A DNA stretch of 64,000 nt, taken from Trifolium pratense (taxonomy: Eukaryota > Streptophyta > Magnoliopsida > Fabales > Fabaceae). Below, piece after piece: positions 31,826-44,767 of this stretch (the first letter of the stretch is position 1; every line of letters begins with the position of its first letter). The position numbers were made by a program, and so were the translations under genes. The stretch covers positions 18,852,720 through 18,916,719 of the forward strand of contig NC_060063.1 of NCBI RefSeq assembly GCF_020283565.1, read 5' to 3'. The notes beneath the pieces were generated by a model that was given only the letters and a program-made list of their open reading frames with translations, did no database searches and was not told the DNA's origin.

Positions 31826-32575
31826 AAAATATGCGTTTTCTACACAAAAACGCCCAAAAATCCCATTTTTCATGTTATAAACCCCAAATAAGTTCATATT
31901 CAAGCATAACAAGCATATCTAAACACAAAAGGACGGTTCATTTCACCGATCTACCATTTTTACTACGAAAAAGTAAGGATTTATCACTTTTACTCAAAAC
32001 ACTCAAGAACACAAAGTTCTTGAGTTTAATCTTTCATAAACATCATTTTTATCCAATAAATTCGTTCATACATCATGATAAGAGCATGTTAAACATGTTA
32101 TGAACCTTAGAATCGATTTCCATTAAGAAAATCCATTCACAACTAAAACGAAAATGGGGTGGAGGAAGTTCGGGTGAGGAGAAATCGACATTCTCCCCTT
32201 CCTCGGGTCACCCACGAATATGAAATCTACTCTCTTACCTGGATTCGAAGAAAACACGACGAAGCTCTCGAATCCCTAGCTCTCCCTTTGCCCTAGCTCT
32301 TCAAGCTCTCTCCTCCTCTCTTCAAGAACACAAAGAACATGAGAAATGAATTTCTCTCTCTTTCCTTGCCCTTAATGGGCGCCCCCTCACACACACTCAA
32401 GGCCCATTGGGCCTCAAGCCCAATTGGCTTGGCCCAATAACACGTTAACTCTCTCTACTCGCTTAATAACTAAAGTACTCGATAAATAACTCTAGTTATT
32501 AACTTAATTAAAATTCCACGTTAAATAAAATATTTTAACACATAAAAATAATAATATGAAAATTGGGTCGTTACA

Positions 32576-35500
32576 ACTCTCCCCCACTTAAAAGATTTTC
32601 GCCCTCGAAAATTACGCAACTAAAGCAACTCCGGATAACTCCTGTATCCGACCCTCCAACAAAACGCTCAAAACGCTACACATTACCAAGTTTGACAAAA
32701 TTAGTTTATCCCATCCAACACAATTTTTGTCCATTTATCAACAAGAGATCAAGGACGGCCAGTTCCTCAATTTGTCGATAAATATTCAACAATCATGATA
32801 TCGGCACAAACCATTCTCATCAAACCGCTAAAACATCCACTTCGTACGAAACATCCATAGACTCACATTCTACGGCCTCACAACGTTACCCTAAAACAAC
32901 CAATTGAACACACTCCGAAAAAAAATACTTCCACAACTCCATAACTCCACAAATCCTATAAGTCTCTGATTCCCTCATGGATCACTTAACCGTGTTACAT
33001 CACCTATTCATATCCGGATCTTATTCCAAACACATCACTTGATAGTTCAATTCCAACAATCACTTGATGACCAACATTCTCAAACTTCATTGACACATGT
33101 TAAAAACTACCGTCTCTAACCGTCAACTTCCTTTTCTCACATTGAGTCGAATCCAATACGACTACTCTGTTTCCAAGTAATCTCTCAACCAATATTTGCA
33201 TTCCTTAATGCAAACATTTTCCAATACCACTTCTCCTTAATCCCTTAGCAATTCGCCACTTCAAAATTAGGCTACCGCCTAAAATTGGTTCTCCAAACAA
33301 TCATAACCTCTATCTCGTTGATTCCAAACGACATCTTCAACTCTCTCACACTCCATCTATCCATGTTCCCCATCATCTTGCATTGCAACAAGCACACTCT
33401 TCTCCGTTTATTCACTCATCGAATTAAATCCACAAAGCTCCAAATACTCGTCATACGATCTAATCCCACCCATTAAATTCTAATCAACCTTTGTCTTAGT
33501 ATTCTTACTAATGACTCCTTGTCTACTCCCAACATGACATTTCTAGAAAATTTCTAAAGATTCTCGTCCAAAATACATCTTAAGTTATGCACCAAATCAC
33601 TACCGTTCCATCATCCATGATGAAACAATTTAAAATCTTTTACTTCATTGTCACCGATTGTGACCATACCTCATCAACATCCACGATGCATCTAACAAAA
33701 CTAGTCTCTACCGACTCTTCCATTCCACAAATCCAAATTCCTTAACAAATACTTACTCACTCTTATCTTGTGGGTACTACCAATTGCTCTCCGACACTTA
33801 CTTTGGGCATCGCCTTCAACTCCTTACTATACGTGCTCAAACACAACATCTACTCACATGTGCGGTAATCCTTTTCGCAACTCTCACCCAGCACAAGTCA
33901 CTTTCAACATGACCTCATATTACTTATTCTCTGCACGTTCTCCAACGGCTAACTTTCTTATTTCAAATCATTCTAAGACGTTACTACTCACTTAGCTTCA
34001 TCTCAACCTCCAAGACTCTATGTTCTCGTTCAACATGTGACACCCATTGTCCGGTCATTATCCAAATCCAATTACTCTTTCTTCGACAAGCCTCTCACAA
34101 AATCCTTCGAATCGTTATCCCACTTCCATCTTCGAATTAACTCGACTACTCATACAACTCTTACTTCCAACGATTCAACAAACATACCGAACCTATTATG
34201 ATATTTCTCAATTCCATTCTCATTTACTTTAAAACCTACTTCCCTTCATCGATTAATTAACACCAACGGTTCACTAATCTTCACATCTCTTTCTCTAAGC
34301 TTCTCAAACCTCTTCTAGAAATCACCTCGCATACTAGACTTAGAACTCCAAATTGTTCAACCAATTCATCCTACTACCATATGCACGACTCACATAAAGC
34401 TTCTTACTCAAGAATCCGGTACAACATCCGATCCACTTGGATGACAACTTACTTCAAAATCATCACCTCTCAAGAATCCTAATCACTTCCACTTCTACAT
34501 ATTCGACTTCTTCTAATCGAATAGGTACTTCAACTTCGCTCCACACAAACCATATATCCATACTTCTAGTGCAACACACGATCCTTGATAGTCCCGAATG
34601 CTCTTCATCTTACTTAACCAATCTCACTAACACCTCACGGCGAAACACTTGGTCCGACAACTCCTCTTCTAATAGTTTCTCACAACTTGTTACGCCCATT
34701 CATTCCACTTCGAACGACGTCGCCAATTCCTGAATATTCCGCTTCAAGAACATCTCTACTCATCTCATCTTCTCACATTCGAAACATCTCGGAGGGACAT
34801 AACCTTCTCCCCCACTTATCTCAAACCCATCTACACTCTTCCACTAGAACTTCTGGTGTTCACACCTAACGGTTCTATCGTCTCTAAACATATTCTTCCT
34901 AAGAAGAAACTAGTATCGACATCGTTTACACGCATGTCGCATACAAGGGACAAAACCTAACCCACGATACCTAAACACTCACACAAATTCATGCAAGCAT
35001 CCAAGTAACCTATACTTCCCTCACTTTTCAAAGTTAGGAAATCAAACAACACAAGAAAATGAATATTGCATAGCAACAATTCATATTCACATTTATTCTA
35101 GTCCTAACAAACACAAGAAGACAAGAAACTCACATCCAATCAACTTAGGACACGACATCAACAAAATAAAATTCTTGTCTGGCTCCCTCGCTTAGCAAAA
35201 GCTAGCGAGTTCCCGGCGAGACAAGTCAAAAACATTCACAGGATATAGCAAGACTTAGCGAGACTCGGCGAGGTTCATTCTTCGCCTAGCGAGCACATCC
35301 AAAAATCTGGGTGCTCTGCTACGGTTTTGAACTTACGCTCACTAAACTCTCGTTTTCTCGACTCACTAATCCACAAAATCCAAAACATCAAGCATATAAC
35401 ATCATTATAGACTTGAAAGCACAATTAGAATCATGCATCACAATTACAACATAGAATTATGAGATCTTCATGTTTTTACTCATAAAACGCATAGCAATTC

Positions 35501-36076
35501 AAATGCCTAGTAATCATCTAGCACATGTTATAAACAAACATATAACAAACACATACCAGGACACATTAATATCCTACTCTTCTCACCATTTTGAAAATTA
35601 ATTTCCACTTACGCAAAAGAAAATAACTCTATATTTTCACCAAAATCTTCATCATCAAGAAATAACATTAGTTTTTCTTTTAAAACTATTTCAAATCATT
35701 ACCACATGCAGTTTTATATCATGCCGGATCGTCACATGCAGTTTTATATCATGCCGGATCGTCAACAATTAGCAAATAAGCATCAATCAACCAAGTTTAA
35801 ACTACACAAAGGTTAAACTCTAAGCATATACAACTATTATAAACATAGAAGCATAGCACTCATACAATTACTCAACAAAAGAATGGATCAACTAATCCAA
35901 TTCACACCACTCATAGTTCCTAAATGAACAATATAAGTGATTTCACAAAACAAACACAACAAAATTGTTAGACCAACACGACTGACACACAATACTCACT
36001 TGGTCTGACTGCACAGACCTGCTCTGATCGACACATAACCCACACAGTCCGAAGACAACGGGGCTCTGATACCAAT
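32576..36076 (-). mobile_element. Array internal region 1 (3501 bp), decayed pol
   Basis: Begins at the polypurine tract (complement of ACTCTCCCCCACTTAA at 32576-32591) and ends at the primer site TGGTATCAGAGC (36074-36063 on the minus strand). The 3' segment TTTTCGAGGGCGAAAA matches the chromovirus 3' end at 57550-57566. No long frame is open. A decayed RNase H-integrase match is recognisable at about 34030-34720. GCGAG-type microrepeats lie at 35180-35290, and a 29-bp direct repeat (TGCAGTTTTATATCATGCCG) at 35706-35763. Confidence 0.85.
34030..34720 (-). pseudogene. Relic of chromovirus RNase H-integrase
   Basis: In minus-strand order, decayed equivalents of the chromovirus protein appear in the right order: K-L-K-Y-L-F-D (about 34530-34516), an S-C-H-P...D-V-V-P-D segment, L-S-L-V-C-E-V (about 34350-34325), N-E-N-G...Y-H-N-R, and W-K-W-D...D-F-V-R-G-L (34131-34076). 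The intact protein has [31 protein letters not shown]...F-H-G-R and W-K-W-D...D-F-V-G-G-L. Stops and shifts interrupt it many times. A second copy lies at +5861. Gag, protease and most of RT were not recognised. Confidence 0.75.
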
Positions 36077-38436
36077 TGTAACACCCAAACCCATTAGTTA
36101 TATATTTCTACCTTTAGTAAAATCTTTTTCAAAATACGCAACGGAAAATCATATTTAATTTATTTATATCGGTTCGAGTATTACACTCCTCTACCAAAAT
36201 AATACTAATGTAATTAATTAGTAAAAACAGTGTTTATACAATTCTTTGAATCAAATAATGTATTTATTGATTATACAAAACAACCTAGACAATAGACTTT
36301 ATATACAATATAAAACCCTTTCCCGTGTCACAATCAGAGCGGAGCTTCATCGACGACTCGACATCGAATACCACAAAACCTGTAAATCTGGACCCCCAAC
36401 GGTCCAGCACATAACACATAAAAGAGAGTTAGATAACATACTCAAAATATAAGTGTAAGTAAATGGTACTTAAACACTTCTTCATAAAAACATGCATAAT
36501 CATACATTATACATATACATCACCATCATTCATGCATATTCATATATCATGCATATACTTCATTTATTACATAATCAATCATTCACAAAATACACCAAAC
36601 ATATAGTTTCACGTCGTCTCGGACAATACCAAAACATCAACAAATATCTCATAACTCAATTACAAATAGGGATATACATAAAGTTCCTAATGTAATCTAA
36701 CACCACAAATACATTGTTCAGATTATGGTCATGACGGACCCTGCGTTGTTCATTTTATAGTCATGACGGACTCTGCGTTGTTCATTTTATAGTCATGACG
36801 GACTCTGCGCTGTTCATTTTATAGTCATGACGGACTCTGCGTCGTTCATTTTATAGTCATGACGGACTCTGCGTTGTTCATTTTATAGTCATGACGGACT
36901 CTGCGCCTCACATACGGATTAACAATCAACATTTACCAAGTACGTGTCAAACATTATTTATCATAAAATGCACACATAATCCCTAATGCAATCTAATGCT
37001 TCACATTCATGCTATGTCCTCTAGACACCTCTAATGCATGTGGTACCATCTTCTTTATTAGAGTATCTCACCTCTAATATCCTTCTTTATCGGATAAATA
37101 TAATCCGATATCCTTCTTTATTGGAATATCCAATATCACATATATTCATGAATGCATGTATATGTTTTTCATGAATTCACTCACAATCATTTTAATTAGC
37201 ATTAAGCTCTTCATTTACTAATGTGGAACACTATCCAACATTACTTCTTTATTAAGATAACACTATACCTTAATATCCTTCTTTATCGAATAACATAATT
37301 CGATATACTTCTTTATTAGAATAACATAATTCTAATATCCTTCTTTATTAAGTTGATTAACACCTTAATATACTTCATTTATACTTCATACATGATTAAC
37401 AATCATTATAAGCATCAACAAGCATCAACAAGCATTAACAATCATCAACAATCATCAACAATCATGTAAGAATAAGACACTGATTCGAAACTACATGCAA
37501 AGGAAGATCGCAGATGAAAAACTGGTGCAATCTGCAGTATTTCCGCCTGGGGCGGAAATATTTACGCCTGGGGCGGAAGTTTACGCCTGAGGCGGAAATG
37601 TTTACGCCTGGGGCGGAAAAACATCTGAAAGGCTGGCTGCTCACTGTTCTGCCGTTTCAGGCGGAAATTATTGCGTTTTAGGCGGAAAAATATGCGTTTT
37701 CTACACAAAAACGCCCAAAAATCCCATTTTTCATGTTATAAACCCCAAATAAGTTCATATTCAAGCATAACAAGCATATCTAAACACAAAAGGACGGTTC
37801 ATTTCACCGATCTACCATTTTTACTACGAAAAAGTAAGGATTTATCACTTTTACTCAAAACACTCAAGAACACAAAGTTCTTGAGTTTAATCTTTCATAA
37901 ACATCGTTTTTATCCAATAAATTCGTTCATACATCATGATAAGAGCATGTTAAACATGTTATGAACCTTAGAATCGATTTCCATTAAGAAAATCCATTCA
38001 CAACTAAAACGAAAATGGGGTGGAGGAAGTTCGGGTGAGGAGAAATCGACATTCTCCCCTTCCTCGGGTCACCCACGAATATGAAATCTACTCTCTTACC
38101 TGGATTCGAAGAAAACACGACGAAGCTCTCGAATCCCTAGCTCTCCCTTTGCCCTAGCTCTTCAAGCTCTCTCCTCCTCTCTTCAAGAACACAAAGAACA
38201 TGAGAAATGAATTTCTCTCTCTTTCCTTGCCCTTAATGGGCGCCCCCTCACACACACTCAAGGCCCATTGGGCCTCAAGCCCAATTGGCTTGGCCCAATA
38301 ACACGTTAACTCTCTCTACTCGCTTAATAACTAAAGTACTCGATAAATAACTCTAGTTATTAACTTAATTAAAATTCCACGTTAAATAAAATATTTTAAC
38401 ACATAAAAATAATAATATGAAAATTGGGTCGTTACA
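36077..38436 (-). mobile_element. Array LTR 2 (2360 bp)
   Basis: Middle LTR, shared by both units. Its left neighbour is a primer site and its right neighbour a polypurine tract, so it serves as 5' LTR for the left unit and 3' LTR for the right unit. It differs from LTR 1 by A to G in CATCATTTTT (32043 versus 37904), a change shared with LTR 3. Confidence 0.92.
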
Positions 38437-41400
38437 ACTCTCCCCCACTTAAAAGATTTTCGCCCTCGAAAATTACGCAACTAAAGCAACTCCGGATAAC
38501 TCCTGTATCCGACCCTCCAACAAAACGCTCAAAACGCTACACATTACCAAGTTTGACAAAATTAGTTTATCCCATCCAACACAATTTTTGTCCATTTATC
38601 AACAAGAGATCAAGGACGGCCAGTTCCTCAATTTGTCGATAAATATTCAACAATCATGATATCGGCACAAACCATTCTCATCAAACCGCTAAAACATCCA
38701 CTTCGTACGAAACATCCATAGACTCACATTCTACGGCCTCACAACGTTACCCTAAAACAACCAATTGAACACACTCCGAAAAAAAATACTTCCACAACTC
38801 CATAACTCCACAAATCCTATAAGTCTCTGATTCCCTCATGGATCACTTAACCGTGTTACATCACCTATTCATATCCGGATCTTATTCCAAACACATCACT
38901 TGATAGTTCAATTCCAACAATCACTTGATGACCAACATTCTCAAACTTCATTGACACATGTTAAAAACTACCGTCTCTAACCGTCAACTTCCTTTTCTCA
39001 CATTGAGTCGAATCCAATACGACTACTCTGTTTCCAAGTAATCTCTCAACCAATATTTGCATTCCTTAATGCAAACATTTTCCAATACCACTTCTCCTTA
39101 ATCCCTTAGCAATTCGCCACTTCAAAATTAGGCTACCGCCTAAAATTGGTTCTCCAAACAATCATAACCTCTATCTCGTTGATTCTAAACGACATCTTCA
39201 ACTCTCTCACACTCCATCTATCCATGTTCCCCATCATCTTGCATTGCAACAAGCACACTCTTCTCCGTTTATTCACTCATCGAATTAAATCCACAAAGCT
39301 CCAAATACTCGTCATACGATCTAATCCCACCCATTAAATTCTAATCAACCTTTGTCTTAGTATTCTTACTAATGACTCCTTGTCTACTCCCAACATGACA
39401 TTTCTAGAAAATTTCTAAAGATTCTCGTCCAAAATACATCTTAAGTTATGCACCAAATCACTACCGTTCCATCATCCATGATGAAACAATTTAAAATCTT
39501 TTACTTCATTGTCACCGATTGTGACCATACCTCATCAACATCCACGATGCATCTAACAAAACTAGTCTCTACCGACTCTTCCATTCCACAAATCCAAATT
39601 CCTTAACAAATACTTACTCACTCTTATCTTGTGGGTACTACCAATTGCTCTCCGACACTTACTTTGGGCATCGCCTTCAACTCCTTACTATACGTGCTCA
39701 AACACAACATCTACTCACATGTGCGGTAATCCTTTTCGCAACTCTCACCCAGCACAAGTCACTTTCAACATGACCTCATATTACTTATTCTCTGCACGTT
39801 CTCCAACGGCTAACTTTCTTATTTCAAATCATTCTAAGACGTTACTACTCACTTAGCTTCATCTCAACCTCCAAGACTCTATGTTCTCGTTCAACATGTG
39901 ACACCCATTGTCCGGTCATTATCCAAATCCAATTACTCTTTCTTCGACAAGCCTCTCACAAAATCCTTCGAATCGTTATCCCACTTCCATCTTCGAATTA
40001 ACTCGACTACTCATACAACTCTTACTTCCAACGATTCAACAAACATACCGAACCTATTATGATATTTCTCAATTCCATTCTCATTTACTTTAAAACCTAC
40101 TTCCCTTCATCGATTAATTAACACCAACGGTTCACTAATCTTCACATCTCTTTCTCTAAGCTTCTCAAACCTCTTCTAGAAATCACCTCGCATACTAGAC
40201 TTAGAACTCCAAATTGTTCAACCAATTCATCCTACTACCATATGCACGACTCACATAAAGCTTCTTACTCAAGAATCCGGTACAACATCCGATCCACTTG
40301 GATGACAACTTACTTCAAAATCATCACCTCTCAAGAATCCTAATCACTTCCACTTCTACATATTCGACTTCTTCTAATCGAATAGGTACTTCAACTTCGC
40401 TCCACACAAACCATATATCCATACTTCTAGTGCAACACACGATCCTTGATAGTCCCGAATGCTCTTCATCTTACTTAACCAATCTCACTAACACCTCACG
40501 GCGAAACACTTGGTCCGACAACTCCTCTTCTAATAGTTTCTCACAACTTGTTACGCCCATTCATTCCACTTCGAACGACGTCGCCAATTCCTGAATATTC
40601 CGCTTCAAGAACATCTCTACTCATCTCATCTTCTCACATTCGAAACATCTCGGAGGGACATAACCTTCTCCCCCACTTATCTCAAACCCATCTACACTCT
40701 TCCACTAGAACTTCTGGTGTTCACACCTAACGGTTCTATCGTCTCTAAACATATTCTTCCTAAGAAGAAACTAGTATCGACATCGTTTACACGCATGTCG
40801 CATACAAGGGACAAAACCTAACCCACGATACCTAAACACTCACACAAATTCATGCAAGCATCCAAGTAACCTATACTTCCCTCACTTTTCAAAGTTAGGA
40901 AATCAAACAACACAAGAAAATGAATATTGCATAGCAACAATTCATATTCACATTTATTCTAGTCCTAACAAACACAAGAAGACAAGAAACTCACATCCAA
41001 TCAACTTAGGACACGACATCAACAAAATAAAATTCTTGTCTGGCTCCCTCGCTTAGCAAAAGCTAGCGAGTTCCCGGCGAGACAAGTCAAAAACATTCAC
41101 AGGATATAGCAAGACTTAGCGAGACTCAGCGAGGTTCATTCTTCGCCTAGCGAGCACATCCAAAAATCTGGGTGCTCTGCTACGGTTTTGAACTTACGCT
41201 CACTAAACTCTCGTTTTCTCGACTCACTAATCCACAAAATCCAAAACATCAAGCATATAACATCATTATAGACTTGAAAGCACAATTAGAATCATGCATC
41301 ACAATTACAACATAGAATTATGAGATCTTCATGTTTTTACTCATAAAACGCATAGCAATTCAAATGCCTAGTAATCATCTAGCACATGTTATAAACAAAC

Positions 41401-41937
41401 ATATAACAAACACATACCAGGACACATTAATATCCTACTCTTCTCACCATTTTGAAAATTAATTTCCACTTACGCAAAAGAAAATAACTCTATATTTTCA
41501 CCAAAATCTTCATCATCAAGAAATAACATTAGTTTTTCTTTTAAAACTATTTCAAATCATTACCACATGCAGTTTTATATCATGCCGGATCGTCACATGC
41601 AGTTTTATATCATGCCGGATCGTCAACAATTAGCAAATAAGCATCAATCAACCAAGTTTAAACTACACAAAGGTTAAACTCTAAGCATATACAACTATTA
41701 TAAACATAGAAGCATAGCACTCATACAATTACTCAACAAAAGAATGGATCAACTAATCCAATTCACACCACTCATAGTTCCTAAATGAACAATATAAGTG
41801 ATTTCACAAAACAAACACAACAAAATTGTTAGACCAACACGACTGACACACAATACTCACTTGGTCTGACTGCACAGACCTGCTCTGATCGACACATAAC
41901 CCACACAGTCCGAAGACAACGGGGCTCTGATACCAAT
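38437..41937 (-). mobile_element. Array internal region 2 (3501 bp), decayed pol
   Basis: Same content as internal region 1, including the relic at about 39891-40581 and the primer site at 41924-41935. I noticed only two base differences between the two internals (GATTCCAAAC versus GATTCTAAAC near 33325/39186, and GACTCGGCGAGG versus GACTCAGCGAGG near 35267/41128). Confidence 0.85.
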
Positions 41938-44297
41938 TGTAACACCCAAACCCATTAGTTATATATTTCTACCTTTAGTAAAATCTTTTTCAAAATACGC
42001 AACGGAAAATCATATTTAATTTATTTATATCGGTTCGAGTATTACACTCCTCTACCAAAATAATACTAATGTAATTAATTAGTAAAAACAGTGTTTATAC
42101 AATTCTTTGAATCAAATAATGTATTTATTGATTATACAAAACAACCTAGACAATAGACTTTATATACAATATAAAACCCTTTCCCGTGTCACAATCAGAG
42201 CGGAGCTTCATCGACGACTCGACATCGAATACCACAAAACCTGTAAATCTGGACCCCCAACGGTCCAGCACATAACACATAAAAGAGAGTTAGATAACAT
42301 ACTCAAAATATAAGTGTAAGTAAATGGTACTTAAACACTTCTTCATAAAAACATGCATAATCATACATTATACATATACATCACCATCATTCATGCATAT
42401 TCATATATCATGCATATACTTCATTTATTACATAATCAATCATTCACAAAATACACCAAACATATAGTTTCACGTCGTCTCGGACAATACCAAAACATCA
42501 ACAAATATCTCATAACTCAATTACAAATAGGGATATACATAAAGTTCCTAATGTAATCTAACACCACAAATACATTGTTCAGATTATGGTCATGACGGAC
42601 CCTGCGTTGTTCATTTTATAGTCATGACGGACTCTGCGTTGTTCATTTTATAGTCATGACGGACTCTGCGCTGTTCATTTTATAGTCATGACGGACTCTG
42701 CGTCGTTCATTTTATAGTCATGACGGACTCTGCGTTGTTCATTTTATAGTCATGACGGACTCTGCGCCTCACATACGGATTAACAATCAACATTTACCAA
42801 GTACGTGTCAAACATTATTTATCATAAAATGCACACATAATCCCTAATGCAATCTAATGCTTCACATTCATGCTATGTCCTCTAGACACCTCTAATGCAT
42901 GTGGTACCATCTTCTTTATTAGAGTATCTCACCTCTAATATCCTTCTTTATCGGATAAATATAATCCGATATCCTTCTTTATTGGAATATCCAATATCAC
43001 ATATATTCATGAATGCATGTATATGTTTTTCATGAATTCACTCACAATCATTTTAATTAGCATTAAGCTCTTCATTTACTAATGTGGAACACTATCCAAC
43101 ATTACTTCTTTATTAAGATAACACTATACCTTAATATCCTTCTTTATCGAATAACATAATTCGATATACTTCTTTATTAGAATAACATAATTCTAATATC
43201 CTTCTTTATTAAGTTGATTAACACCTTAATATACTTCATTTATACTTCATACATGATTAACAATCATTATAAGCATCAACAAGCATCAACAAGCATTAAC
43301 AATCATCAACAATCATCAACAATCATGTAAGAATAAGACACTGATTCGAAACTACATGCAAAGGAAGATCGCAGATGAAAAACTGGTGCAATCTGCAGTA
43401 TTTCCGCCTGGGGCGGAAATATTTACGCCTGGGGCGGAAGTTTACGCCTGAGGCGGAAATGTTTACGCCTGGGGCGGAAAAACATCTGAAAGGCTGGCTG
43501 CTCACTGTTCTGCCGTTTCAGGCGGAAATTATTGCGTTTTAGGCGGAAAAATATGCGTTTTCTACACAAAAACGCCCAAAAATCCCATTTTTCATGTTAT
43601 AAACCCCAAATAAGTTCATATTCAAGCATAACAAGCATATCTAAACACAAAAGGACGGTTCATTTCACCGATCTACCATTTTTACTACGAAAAAGTAAGG
43701 ATTTATCACTTTTACTCAAAACACTCAAGAACACAAAGTTCTTGAGTTTAATCTTTCATAAACATCGTTTTTATCCAATAAATTCGTTCATACATCATGA
43801 TAAGAGCATGTTAAACATGTTATGAACCTTAGAATCGATTTCCATTAAGAAAATCCATTCACAACTAAAACGAAAATGGGGTGGAGGAAGTTCGGGTGAG
43901 GAGAAATCGACATTCTCCCCTTCCTCGGGTCACCCACGAATATGAAATCTACTCTCTTACCTGGATTCGAAGAAAACACGACGAAGCTCTCGAATCCCTA
44001 GCTCTCCCTTTGCCCTAGCTCTTCAAGCTCTCTCCTCCTCTCTTCAAGAACACAAAGAACATGAGAAATGAATTTCTCTCTCTTTCCTTGCCCTTAATGG
44101 GCGCCCCCTCACACACACTCAAGGCCCATTGGGCCTCAAGCCCAATTGGCTTGACCCAATAACACGTTAACTCTCTCTACTCGCTTAATAACTAAAGTAC
44201 TCGATAAATAACTCTAGTTATTAACTTAATTAAAATTCCACGTTAAATAAAATATTTTAACACATAAAAATAATAATATGAAAATTGGGTCGTTACA
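41938..44297 (-). mobile_element. Array LTR 3, the outer 5' LTR (2360 bp)
   Basis: Rightmost LTR, followed directly by the duplication GTTCA and SIRE coding sequence. It has one private change I noticed (GGCTTGACCC where the others have GGCTTGGCCC, about 44153). Repeats and hairpins are at the expected offsets (42588-42765, 42911-43234). Confidence 0.92.
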
Positions 44298-44302
44298 GTT
44301 CA

Positions 44303-44472
44303 ACTGGATTTGGTGGTGGTTGACCATAGTAAGGAGGGAAGAGTGTTTGAAGAGGTTTTAGGTTTAGAGGTAATGATGAATATGGTGGTGGTGATGATGG
44401 ATTGCGGAACCGTGGTGGTGAATGGTTGAAGTTGAAGGGAGGAGCTCGCCTGGCTGTTTGTTTGGTTCTCAT
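44303..44472 (-). pseudogene. SIRE env-like protein, N-terminus with H3-tail-like start
   Basis: The ATG at 44472 opens M-R-T-K-Q-T-A-R-R-A, sharing seven residues in a row (R-T-K-Q-T-A-R) with the histone H3 N-terminal tail. A Pro/Phe/Asn-rich stretch follows. The frame joins the main part of the env-like protein at 30215 exactly across the GTTCA duplication, so before the gypsy insertion this was one gene. After residue 10 there is no resemblance to H3. Confidence 0.75.
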
Positions 44473-44767
44473 GTTCGTATGAGGAAGATGAAGGAAGAAG
44501 AAAGGTTTGGAGAAGATGATGATGATGCTGAGTTCGTTGGGAGAGTGGAAGAAGAGTAAAGGTTTGGAGTGTGTAAGGAGTAAATGATTTGATTGGTTTG
44601 AGAAGTGGTTTGTTAACCGAGAAAGAAAAGAGAGAGGAGTGATTTGAAGGGTTGCATTGGGAAGATGTATTTTTACCTAGATGTAATGATCACTAATTTT
44701 AGTAGCCTCTTAAATTGATCTTTTATGAAGGTTGTCATAAGAGATAAGATTTCCTTTCTTAGGATAA
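44473..44767 (-). promoter_or_regulatory. CT-rich leader between pol and env-like gene
   Basis: The 295-bp spacer between the pol stop and the env-like ATG is strongly CT-rich on the minus strand next to the ATG (CTTCTTCCTTCATCTTCC), as in the spacer at 14698-15147. A weak TATA-like AAAAATACAT lies near 44675. A private mRNA for the env-like gene is plausible but not shown. Confidence 0.35.

Larger units (their letters stand above)
30216..32575 (-). mobile_element. Array LTR 1 (2360 bp)
   Basis: Leftmost LTR; on the minus strand it reads TGTAACGACCC at 32575 to GGGTGTTACA at 30216. It holds a TGGGCC-rich promoter block (about 32395-32445), a splice-donor-like CCAG|GTAAGAG (32239/32238), a GGCGGAAA microrepeat block (31680-31825), the hairpin series (31189-31512) and six 32-bp tandem repeats (30866-31043). 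The block from the promoter to the donor closely matches the full-length chromovirus LTR at 51070-51280. Confidence 0.92.
30216..44297 (-). mobile_element. Three-LTR, two-internal array of a non-autonomous gypsy element
   Basis: The 14,082-bp unit is LTR-internal-LTR-internal-LTR with a strict period of 5861 bp (LTR 2360 bp, internal 3501 bp). The whole array, not each unit, is flanked by GTTCA at 30211-30215 and 44298-44302. Ends are TGTAACACCC...GGGTCGTTACA on the plus strand, so the element points to minus. I noticed only a handful of differences between units. It has no intact gene and would depend on another element's proteins. It lies inside the SIRE env-like gene. Confidence 0.93.

Noticed and set aside
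31810..32103. 97-aa plus-strand frame present three times (also at 37671 and 43532), and several 60-98 aa frames around it
   Set aside because: They recur only because the array is triplicated, lie antisense in LTR or decayed pol, and show no domain.
44430..44472. A real histone H3 gene fragment
   Set aside because: Similarity ends after ten residues and the frame continues into the env-like protein; it is at most mimicry or coincidence.
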